Made by a program: the position numbers and the translations under genes. This document shows positions 12,740-22,736 of a stretch of 64,000 nucleotides of DNA, in pieces; position 1 is the stretch's first letter, and the number at the start of each line of letters is the position of its first letter. Source of the DNA: Plumapathes pennacea (taxonomy: Eukaryota; Cnidaria; Anthozoa; Antipatharia; Myriopathidae); the NCBI GenBank assembly GCA_964036295.1, contig OZ038464.1:23200008-23264007 (forward strand). The letters run 5' to 3'. The notes beneath the pieces were generated by a model. It worked only from the letters and a program-made list of their open reading frames with translations, was not told the origin of the DNA and made no database searches.

Positions 12740-13885
12740 CAAGAAAACAGAAAAGAATTAAAGTCCCTTCTTGGGATGCTTGGAGAGCTCCTTGGAGTCT
12801 GGGCCAGGCGACAAACCATGTTTGGCATCAGGCACGATGTCCCGATCTGGCGAATCAAAACAATCCTTGGCACAATGTAAGCCAGAACAAGAACTGCATT
12901 TGTGGGTGAAGCGGCAGGAAGAATAAGGTGCAGAGCAACGACCACGGCTCCATGACCTGCAGACAGCAAGTGACGAGTTGTTACCCCAAGCTTCGCTAAG
13001 CTCCGAAGATGGGATACAGAATGGATCCGGGGCGAGGCACCCACTGAATGGATATTGAGCAGCTGGACATCCATGCTTGACCAATCTTGCAGCTTTGTGG
13101 TGGCGGCATGCTGGCAAATGGCACAATCATAGGCCAACCAAACGCGACCGGCAAATTGCTGGTAAGTATGGAGGATTAGAAGCTTGTAGCTCGTTAAATC
13201 ACGCCAGAAATGTTGGAAGTGAGAAAACAAGGACCAAGGAAAAAACTGAGAACACTTCGGTCCAAGACACAATGCCCTTGATGCGCCGGCGTTGTCTCTT
13301 GGGAGTGGAGGTAAGAATGGCATGCCCATCAAACAGCAGTTGAGGCTCGGGTTCAACTTCTGACAAATTCGCCGAGAGAAGGTCGCTGAAATCCACAAAT
13401 TTGCCCACCACAGTTTGTGCCACCAGCTTTGCAGGTACAGGAGAGAAACCGGGACCAACGACAAAGGGTTGTTGAAAAATGTGTGGGGCCAAACTAGGAA
13501 CGTGAGCAGAGGTAGCCACGTGGAATGGGTTTTGGACGAATGAAGACACAGAGTTGGACAACACAGCAATAGACAGAACAGCAAGGGAGAAAGCGTTCCC
13601 AATGAGGGCACAGCAACCAACCTACCCTGTAGGAAGCTTGTAGATTGAGACAATCCGGCTCCGTTGGAGAGGCCACCCCATGCCAAACAAGATGGTGCAA
13701 CAACAGGCACATGAACAGGTGCGATCGAACTCACGATTGGTAGAACAGATGCCAATTGCGACAAGGCCGCAGGTCCAGCGGGTGGCAAATAGGCAGCTAA
13801 TGCAACACGAACTGCAGCCACCAGAGGCAATGAACTCTAGCGAAGGACTAGGATCAGAACGCGGCAGTGAAGGAGCTGTCACCAG
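12740..13885 (-). pseudogene. DIRS gag-like region with zinc knuckles
   Basis: A DLTSYKLLILHTYQQFAGR-type helical segment and a downstream Cys/His cluster (CRSWSRGRC, CRFTHKC, CSGLHCAKDC) match the gag-like ORF of DIRS/PAT elements. It is split over two frames. Confidence 0.7.
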
Positions 13886-13999
13886 AGAAGACGAAGTTGT
13901 TGTAGAGTCGAAGCACTCGACGCCACGGCCAAAGAGTAAGCACTATCAAGACTATTACGAGTTTGACGCAACATCACAAACTTAGAGCCAAGCAAGAGA

Positions 14000-16190
14000 T
14001 CCGCAACGATCTGCAAGCAAACTGCAAATGCCACAAACCATGCAAAGCCCCAGAATGCCACGGGGCACCCCCTGCTGCAGGGAGCAACTGCTGACCAGCA
14101 ATTGTCTTGAGATTAACTTTGCCTAAATTACATTTAGCCACATTTAAAAGTGCATCAGTTTCCAGTGGCCAAGAACAGTGCTACAAACCAAGTTTCAATA
14201 ATATATTATCTACCTATTTAGGAAATTTTGGAGGGAATTTTGTAATTTTGGGAAGACTTCAGAAAAGTGCTCTCTCATAAGAGAGACTGACCCGGATCAA
14301 CCGCTATGACAAATTGCACAAGGTTCTAACAAATGGTCACACCAAAGATCTTCGAATAAGTGCCCCACTCTAATAGATGACCACCCCCCCCCCCCCCCCC
14401 CCCCCCTCTTGGCCAAAATTTTAAATAAGTGCCTCCTCCCCTTTACAGACTTTGTCATTTTTGCACTGATGGTAAATTAGCACCATCAAAAATCAAAATC
14501 GATGTTTTATGCTTTAAAGTATGTCGCTTTTAATAGATCTATACGAACTGCTTTGTTGTTCATAAGCAAATGATACGCATTGCAAAAGTAAATGACTAGG
14601 GAAAATTTAATAAGGGCCTCCCCTCAAACAAGCTCACCCTTTGAATAAGCATTCTTAACCTAAATTTGCTGAGGCCCAGGATGCTTGTGGTATGACCGAA
14701 TGGTAAAAAATCTAAAACACTTCACTTATCTTTCTTGAGCCATTTTTCATTTAGAAGTTGTGCCTCAGTAAGAACTGAAAAAAAAAAAGAAGAGAGTTGC
14801 ACATAACTTCTGGTGGAAGGCCAGAGCGCACAACTTGCGCTACACTACATTTGTGGCATTGCCAATCGAGAACGTTTTAGAAAAACAACAGCAAAAAAGT
14901 TGACACCTGAAAAATAAAAACACAGGCAAAGCAATAATTCTTTGTCAACCAAACAGATTAGACATCATTGATTTCAGCAGCCAGTATCTGTATTGTTTGC
15001 ACAACTTATCATTTGGGATTTTTCTGCATAATATTGTAGCAGACATGGAAATTTTGGCACTTTGGATTAAATCTATCTAATAAAAAAAGCAAGCTGTTCA
15101 CACGTATGTGACAGACAGCAAATTAGGTTTTTGCCCAACATAGTGCAGCAAACACTAAGTATAAAATATAAAATATAAAATTTAAAAGTGCCCTCCCATT
15201 TAAAAATGTTCATGTCCACAAATTAATGTAAAATAAAGTCTGAGAGAATAGGACTCACTGAGAATGTTTAGAGCACCTCTTTCAAAGACAAAGTAAATAA
15301 CATCATACATGACTGTAGAATAACATATCAGAGCTTACAGTTTTCTGTTCAATACATTTCTACATTCATCTTCCGCTTGAAGCCATCTCCAGCCAAATAA
15401 TCCTTGTAAACTTTGAGTCAAGTCCATGTGACATTCCTCTTTTCCACTGTCCTGAAAGCTGCATGGTGTGAAAACTCTGTGAGAAAAGAGAGAAATGTAT
15501 TAAATAACCTGGAATGTTTCAAAGACAGGCATAAAGCTAAGCGTAAGTTTGTTTCATTCATTTGTATGTCGCAGGACTCCGCAAGACTCGCCACGAGGAG
15601 ACTTTTGCTGGCCAAAAATGCTCCAGCATAACACCAAAGAAGAAGCGCTACAATTGGTTAAAATCTCCACATCTCGCGCTCCCATTGGCTCAGAAAACAA
15701 GCAGAACAAAACAACTTGTATTTTAATTGGCTAACTTGAAACAATTGCAGAAAAAAAATAAGTCCATTCTAAGTGGTTACGCTCCATTCGAGATTTTTTC
15801 CCCCTTCTCTCGTGCACGGCTTTATGATGCTGCCACCTCGCAGCCTCGCGTCTTCCCTCGGCTGCTCGTTGGCAATTAGTGGACAACAGTTTAAAACACA
15901 CTAAAAAAAGTCGAAATATCATGGCTTTTGTGCCCCTTGTACAAACAAGTTTATTACTTCGCACTGTCCTGTTGTCACAGCCTGCAGATCATAAGGACAT
16001 GACTCAATTGCTAATTTATCAAGGATTATGCCATCTTATGTTTTATTCATCATCGTCGGTATAGAGAAGCTTGTCAATTTATAAGAGATAATATCATTTA
16101 AATATTATTTCAAAAGCAGCCTCTATTTTGTGTTCAACGTGAGCAACTTCAAAATATGTAAACTAACATCAAGTCAATATGAGTATATTT
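14000..16190. other. Intergenic, poly-C tract, no gene seen
   Basis: AT-rich sequence without supported genes. A run of about 23 C lies at 14384-14406 in a phrase context (AATAAGTGCC... CCTCCCC) like the dispersed AAATAAGCCCC repeats at 32770 and 62315. The stretch 15570-15760 contains CCATTGG/CCAAT-like blocks and TTTTGCTGGCCAA, wording also found in the element at 21697. Confidence 0.5.
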
Positions 16191-16192
16191 AT

Positions 16193-16506
16193 TTATAATT
16201 TGAATACCTGTGCAGTTGCGTCGCCGCCCGAGTCGCCGTCTGTACTCTTCACGTTGACATTGAGAATAGCAATCATCTTGTCCTTGTTGTTTAAATCATG
16301 TAGATCAGATATTTCTACATATTCGTTCCAATCGCTCTCGAATCTTTTGAAAATATATTCGCCTATTTTGCGAAACGTCAAAATGAGCTTTTGTATATTG
16401 ATTTAGGTCCTCAAGAGACTTGAAATGCTGGACTTCAACCACTTGGCGTCTGTCACCAAGCTGTAAAAGGATCTGCAACGCCAGATAAACATTCTGTGTT
16501 TTTATT
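16193..16506 (-). pseudogene. Frameshifted exon of an unrecognised protein
   Basis: A leftward exon-like segment opens at a good acceptor (CATATTTTCAG, exon from about 16506). It reads LQLGDRRQVVEVQHFKSLED then changes frame near 16381 to KIGEYIFKRFESDWNEYVEI, and ends at a possible donor (CACAG/GTATTC) near 16208. The two halves look like one small beta-grasp or PB1-like domain, but I did not recognise the family. The +1/-1 shift means a pseudogene, an assembly indel, or a real short C-terminus stopping at RNI. Confidence 0.4.
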
Positions 16507-16731
16507 CTGAAAATATGCATTCCACATGGCTACTCGAGCAAACAAAATATTAAAATATGCACCTATTGCAAGAATGAAAACACAAATATGCAAATAATCA
16601 CGTTCTTATTGCTGCAGTGCACCAAACTATGACTCGACAGAACACGGATGGTTTAATTTCAGGCCAATAACTCAAGGATGTTACCTTCTTCATTTCCTCC
16701 GTCGCCATGTTTCATGCCATGCTTTGAGACA

Positions 16732-16795
16732 CAACCTCGTTCCCAGGGCCATCCGCGGCAGAAGCTCCCGACCAATGGTCCTGGGAACGAGGTTG
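16732..16795. mobile_element. 64-bp palindromic mini-element, copy 1, with 9-bp target duplication
   Basis: The ends are CAACCTCGTTCCCAGG and CCTGGGAACGAGGTTG, exact inverted repeats. It is flanked by TTTGAGACA at 16723-16731 and again at 16796-16804, a perfect 9-bp direct repeat. A longer copy of the same element is at 22648-22721. A 9-bp duplication is typical of Mutator-like transposition; no transposase is present. Confidence 0.9.
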
Positions 16796-17276
16796 TTTGA
16801 GACATTCTCGTTCCAATCTCCCAACGTACAGTCATCTCCAGGTCCCCGCGATTACCACATGTGGCGCGTACTCTGACGAGTTTTGAAATCAATGAGATGA
16901 GTTGAGCAATGAAGACGAGGCAAAGCCTTGGGAACTCTGAAAAACAAACAAGGAGATGGGAAACTCGTACGGTAAGTCGAAAGTGCAAGAGTTTAAACGA
17001 GCATAGCGGGCCAGAATAACTTATGTTCGCTGAGAAATGCTCTCAAACACACGGCATTTTTCGCCGGTTGCTTCAGTGCATCGTCACGAATACATTTTTC
17101 ACGTACGTTATAAACAAATTAGTTCAAATATTCCTGTAGCTTATTACTTGTTTTTCACCTGTGATTATTAGTAACTTTAATTGTGAGTATTCTGTGTGAT
17201 CATTTTGCAGAGAAGGCGATTAAGCTTGAACTCAAACCAGCCGCCATCTGCCTCAATCAAATGCAGCGAAGAGCCA

Positions 17277-20200
17277 ATGGAATTTGAACAGACAGAAATA
17301 TTCCCCAAGGACGAAAATTTGAAGGAAAACACGAGAACAAGAAGAGGTAATATGAAGTTTATGCCACTGAGCAGACATGACGTCAGTGGGCATTTATAAC
17401 AGTAATATACTTGTGAAAATTGATGAATTCCTTTGATAACAAAAGAAGAAGAAGAAGAAAAAAAAAGTCTGATTGATGATCGTAAAGCCTGCCGGCTGCT
17501 ACTGATGCTGTTATTGTATATTCTTGTTCTCTTATTCTCTAATCCTGTGTTATGTTGTTGCTGTTGTTGAGTGCCTTTTATGTTATTGTTGCTGTTATCT
17601 ATCATTACATGGCAGTGATGATTTGATCAATGTTTGAATGTTGTGTGGTAACAAGTAACATTTTTAAAGCTCTGGCCAAATGGACTCCCGAGCAGTTCTA
17701 GGTTTGGTGAAAATCATCAAAGTCTTGCATAGTTTAAGGTCGGAGGGGCAAAGGGCAACCCGGGTGGCCAAACGGTAATTTAAAACTTGACTCGACTTGC
17801 GTACAAATTTGAGCTCAACCCAAGTCGACCCAAGTGGGTGGCCAAACGATACGCAAATTGACCAAAAGTTGCCTTGGGTCGCATTGCCATTGGGACTCCA
17901 TTTGATCCTACTGGTTTCAGATAAACTTCACCTCCTTACTTTAATGCCGATAAATTTCTTTACACAGGTCGCCCTTCATGTTCCCTTTACTCGTCTCTCA
18001 CGGCAAATAACAGGGACTTAGCAATTGCTCTGGGTGAGTGAAAGCTTCTGGCACAATGATTCAAACTGTAACATTGAATTTTCACAAGTACTAAAGCAAA
18101 TGAGGTGATTTGTGTACAGCCAAATTCCTCTGCTTGATCTATAGCGAAAGCTCTATGAATCTGCTCTGTAAGGCCCTGTAGCTGTACTTCCAGAAAAAAA
18201 GAAAAATAATAATACTCCCTATACTCAAATCAGTAGTAGTGTTTCCTGGTACATGTAATCGTTTGAAGTGAAAATAGTTATTCTCATAAACGGCCAGCGC
18301 GGTGGTTTCCTCTCTGTAGTGTCTGACTGTTTCAATCTATGTCCTTGTCTCTGTCTAGTCCCCTGTCTGTATGTCTGTCTGACTGTCCTCGTCTGTCTTT
18401 GCCAGTGTCATCTGTTTTTGTATGTTAACTAAAGTGATGGACGGGCTCGCTATACACGTTCGGTGCGGATCCCATAGAGTAATCACAGCTGAGGTCAAAC
18501 ACAGAAAAAACACTGCCAGTTTACGCCTATTTTTGATGGCAACTGTTAGGTAATGTCGCAAAACGTTTAGCCATTTCTCCTGTTTGAGATATACATCATC
18601 ATGGTCCGAAAAAAGTAAAGTACAGAAAAGCAGTTTAATTGTCGGCATGTTACCTCCAGAGAAGTCGAGGATCAAGCACCGTGCAGTCGAACTCGCGAAC
18701 AACGAATTGAAGAAACAGGTTCAAACCGACCGTGCTGACTATCTCGAAAAAGTGCGCGAACTCGAGACCTCTCTCCACACCACCAAGGAACGTGTGCAAA
18801 GAGAAGCTGCAGATGAAGTACGGGTGAGGATAAAAAATGGCCGCGGCGGAAACTGCTCGGTTTTCCTTAGTGCACAGCTCTTTTTTTTTTTCTTTTTTTT
18901 TTTTTTTTTGTTTTCGTAATTCTCTTGTGATCACCCCTCCCCCCTCCTCTATCTACACGTCTCCCTCATTGCGCTATTGTGAGCCATATAAGGCATGCGT
19001 CAATTTGTAAAGCCTTCCACATAGTCGCTATGATCACTGTAAAGAAAAGCCATTGTATTGAGCGATTAAGGTCGCTGACCGGTTTCCTCTACAGCCTGAT
19101 TTTTAGGCATCTCGAGCTCACTTCGGGCAGTCTGAAAATCAGGCTACAGATTACCACTTGATTGACGCGATTGCGCGCCGTGAGCATAAAAATGCCGCTT
19201 GCAATGTACCATTAGATACATCTTCGCGAAGATAGAACTGCAGGGATTTCAAAAGCGATAGCGATTGTTAGGGTTTCGCTGCGTGCTAAGTAAGGTTGTA
19301 TACGGTTTCATTATCTTACCTATTTTCATTTTTTCTCAGCATCGGTTTGAACAGGTCCGTGTTCTCCTTGAGGACGCTATCGCTGCAATGCTCGCTGGGT
19401 CCAACTTATTAGCGTCTGCGATGTCTCTGGTGTCCGGTTTTGACGCCGAAACAAACGTGAACGCTCAATCCACTCTGCCTGATGCTGCGACAGATATATG
19501 CAACACCACTCCACCCCCTGAAGAGCCGCTGTCAACACCACCCATTCAACAAGCTAACGAAAGAAGGGAAAACACGCCAGCCGACAGTACCACTGGTAAA
19601 TGCAAACAGACTTATGTTTGGTGGTTTGTGCGGGGGACTTGTTTTTTGGTGATTTGTACCGGGGACTTGTTGTTTGGTGGTTACGAGTTTCGCCTTCTTG
19701 CCTTGCCCCCCCCCCCCCCCCCCCTAATGGTCTGCATATTTTACACCTTTACGATTTCTCAGGACATAAAAATCCCGCGAAGCGCAAGTCTGCGAATTTA
19801 AGTTCGAAGAAAAAGAAAAAGAAAAAGTACCGATTTACAATAGAAGAGGACAGCTGTGAGTACTCCGCTAACAGCAAACTGGTGGAACCTAATCACCCTG
19901 AGCCTATGCAAACAGGGCCGGAAGTTACGAGCACACCGATTACAGAGGGCCGTGCACGGCGCCGATGCTGCCAGATGGGAATTCTCTCATACGCAGAGCC
20001 CAGCCTGCAGAGGTAAAGCATGCCGGACATTATGTATCAAACCCGCCATTACCACAGCGCCAAGCTAAGCATTTTTTTTTTTTTTAATCTTCTCTATAAC
20101 CTAATCCCAGGCAATCAATGACCTTTTTGCTTCGTAAACTACAATCAAATGCAAAATGGTTGAGACACTCGCAAAAAAAGACCCAATCTTCTCTTCTATT

Positions 20201-21491
20201 GCCTCACTCTTATCTGGATTTCGTTTGACAGCATATTTCCACCCCCCCCCCCCCCCCCCCCCCTCCCCCGTTTCAATGTTGAGTATCCAATATCGCACAA
20301 CGAGATTTCAGGCCCGAACAACATTGAGACGGGGGGGGGCAGAAATGAACAAAACTTAAAAGCCGATAAATTGCTCAAAATATGCACAGTGTCTCAACTA
20401 CTTTTGCATTTGATTGTAGCTGTAGCTGATTATTATTTGAAAAAATCATACCGGTTTATGTGTGTCGTGTTTTATTGATGTATTTGTGTGTATTAAGTAC
20501 TGCTCTAAACACTCTTATGAAGTAACAGTTTTTCTTTTTGTTTTCCAGCAAGCTTCGTCGCGGAGATCCTTTCACTGACACTGCTCTCTTTAAGTCTCCA
20601 CCTGGCTCTGCAACAAGTACGCATTTCTAATACAACATTTTCAATTTACCCGCGTCGTCAGAAGGTCCGGAAACACCGGGCAACATTGCGCGCAATTGGG
20701 TGAACACGCGTGGAAATATTTTGTGCAATTGGGTAAACACACCGCGTAATATTGTGCGCAATTGGGTGAACACACCGCGTAATATTGTGCGCAATTGGGT
20801 GAACACACCGCGTAATATTGTGCGCAATTGGGCAAACACTACAAATATTGCGCGCAATTCGGTAAACACACGGAGCAACATTGGGTGAACACACTACTAA
20901 TATTGTGCGCAATGTTTCGTTGTGTGCGGACTTTCGGCAGGTCCCCCGCAGTAACAAGCGTCTCGCTTTCATGATGAGGCTGACTTTTTGTGGTTCGTGC
21001 GACTAAACTTTCTTTTTTTGTTTCCTTGTTTAGAGAAAAGGAGGTCTGCAAACTCAAGCTGTAAAAAGGTTGGTACACCAGAGCGGGCCGCTACTGTGGG
21101 GATTTAATGAGCCCTGTCTATGATTAAACTAAGTTGTGTTCATGCTCAACCACAACCATGAAAGGTTGCAAATATTTCTGTTTCGCCTCATGACTGCTAT
21201 AAGGGTTAATTTCACTCAACCCAGAAAAAAATGCGGCCCCTAAACGCTTCAGAAAAAAAAAACAACAACAACAACAAAGCCAAATAGTTGTATCAGCTTT
21301 CGTGCCAAGTTCTTTTTGACTGTACTCTAGGCCTTGGTGAGAGAGTGGATGTTGATCACTTCAGACCCAGTTAAGATGAAATATTCTGTTAGGATCGCCA
21401 GCTAAATGTTGCATGTTTTTTCTTGTTTCAGCAGATGAGGCGAACAACTCTTGCTAATCTTACCAACATACAGGAATATATTTCACGTTAA
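17277..21491 (+). CDS. SGO1: Shugoshin (centromeric cohesin protector)
   Basis: Exons: 17211-17346 (start ATG probably 17277, good CCAATGG context), 18660-18823, 19340-19595, 19763-20012, 20549-20616, 21034-21068 and 21432-21491; all phases close, giving about 300 residues. Exons 2-3 make an N-terminal coiled coil (IKHRAVELANNELKKQV and on). The middle is Ser/Pro/Thr-rich with a run of seven lysines in exon 4. The end has the diagnostic shugoshin C-box, SYAEPSLQ joined by splicing to SKLRRGDPFTDTALFKSP, which binds phosphorylated histone H2A. Shugoshin recruits PP2A to protect cohesin at centromeres in mitosis and meiosis. The 5' UTR exon is not resolved; an AAACTCGTACG/GTAAGT donor near 16975 is one candidate. 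Which vertebrate paralogue (SGO1 or SGO2) it matches is not decided; cnidarians probably have one. Confidence 0.85.
20681..20915. repeat. 33-bp tandem repeat in shugoshin intron 5
   Basis: About seven copies of a 33-bp unit of the form GGTGAACACACCGCGTAATA-TTGTGCGCAATTG, with the middle copies nearly identical. It sits wholly between exons 20549-20616 and 21034-21068. Confidence 0.9.
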
Positions 21492-21510
21492 TCAAAATAG
21501 TGTGAAAAAA

Positions 21511-21542
<32 letters not shown>

Positions 21543-22647
21543 AAACCAACTACACTTACGGGAGTGTCCGCCAAAAAAGCTTGACTGTATTCATAATAAA
21601 ATCCTTCGGTGTTTTCCGGTGTTATTGACCCTTATGAATATGTCGGTGGTTGGTACCGCACTGCGAAGAACCTGTCGTTTGCTTTATGTGCTGAGTTATA
21701 AAGCGGTTTCGGATGACTGTCGAAAACTAAACCCAACATAAATACACCGCCAATCACAGAAGGCTGCAAGTAACACTTTTAACCAATCAGCAGTGCGAAG
21801 TAGCGCCATTGCCATTGGACTCATTGCTTGCATGAGAGTATCGCGATCAGCGAGTCAGGTTTTGCTGGCCAAGAACGCTGCTGAACCATTCCGAAAGCGT
21901 AGCAAACGCAAAACAAAAACAAACACACGGTTACTTTCGACAGTCATTCGAAAACTGCTCTAACTATCCACTTTAGTGCGACTGGGGCCATTACTGATCA
22001 TTTTCCTTAGTCATTCATAAAGTGTATGATACCGTGTGTTTTCATGTATTTATTTATTCCTATATGTATTGTAAATATTGTCGACGAAACATGTTTGTAT
22101 TTGCGTGTAGATAAATATGTGTACATCGGACCAAAGTTAATTTGAGATCCTTTAATTTTGAATGCGGGTCGTCATAACCAATTTTCCGAGTAGCTCAATT
22201 AGCTTTTATATGGGCCAAGCTCTCAATACTCTATGATCTGATTTTGGTGAGGGAGTGAAGTTGATCACTAATCTTTGAAGCTTTAGCCGTTCATTAAACC
22301 AACATTAGTAATGGATTAAGAAGTGGCCGAGTTTCACAACTTTTTTTGCTCAAATTTTTGTACCGACCCCGTTTCTTCGGCGTCAAACCGTAACAAGAGT
22401 TCCAAATATTTGGCTTCGCCCGCGCCAGCTTTGTAGGTTTGAAATGTTTACTCCTTTCCGAAAGAGGATCTATAATTTCTTTTTAACACTCTCCTCCTTT
22501 TAGTTTCGCTCCTCACCAAACAATAAGCCAGGAGTAAAGCACAATGCACTGGATCGAGGTTGAACCGGTTAACACTCCAACGAGAACATCATTCAGTATC
22601 TCAGCTGAGAAGAGACTGGGGGGGAGCGTCCTCGACAACAGTCTTGC
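21492..22647. other. Shugoshin 3' region, inverted-repeat element, SPO16 upstream region
   Basis: An AATAAA at 21595-21600 can end the shugoshin transcript. An inverted-repeat element occupies about 21697-21965. The remaining sequence up to the SPO16 promoter shows no gene. Confidence 0.5.
21697..21965. mobile_element. Inverted-repeat element with TTTCGGATGACTGTCG ends, copy 1
   Basis: The left end reads GCGGTTTCGGATGACTGTCG and the right end is its imperfect inverse (CGACAGTCATTCGAAAACTG), about 27 bp each. Inside are CCAAT-like blocks. The same architecture recurs at 50371-50665, and a lone end resembling it is at about 27580-27615. No transposase. Confidence 0.7.
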
Positions 22648-22721
22648 CAACCTCGTTCCCAGGGCCATCCGCGGCAGAAGGTCGGGAGCTTCTGCCGCGG
22701 ATGGCCCTGGGAACGAGGTTG
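22648..22721. mobile_element. 74-bp palindromic mini-element, copy 2, with 9-bp target duplication
   Basis: Arms 22648-22680 and 22689-22721 are perfect 33-bp inverses around an 8-nt loop (GTCGGGAG). Flanks are CAGTCTTGC at 22639-22647 and 22722-22730, a perfect 9-bp duplication. It ends 15 bp before the SPO16 start codon, so it probably lies in the promoter or 5' UTR of that gene. Confidence 0.92.
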
Positions 22722-22736
22722 CAGTCTTGCCAGAAC

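Larger units (their letters stand above)
10250..13990 (-). mobile_element. Degenerate DIRS-type (tyrosine recombinase) retroelement
   Basis: Leftward translated pieces occur in the order gag-like, reverse transcriptase, RNase H, tyrosine recombinase, which is diagnostic of DIRS/PAT-type elements. No integrase or LTR was seen. Frames are interrupted by several frameshifts and part of the RT is deleted, so it is not functional. The terminal repeats typical of the group (split or inverted) could not be delimited by eye, so the element ends are approximate. Confidence 0.85.

Noticed and set aside
12736..13830. 364-codon leftward ORF as a host gene
   Set aside because: Its recognisable part is a DIRS gag-like segment; the rest is out of frame with the zinc-knuckle region.
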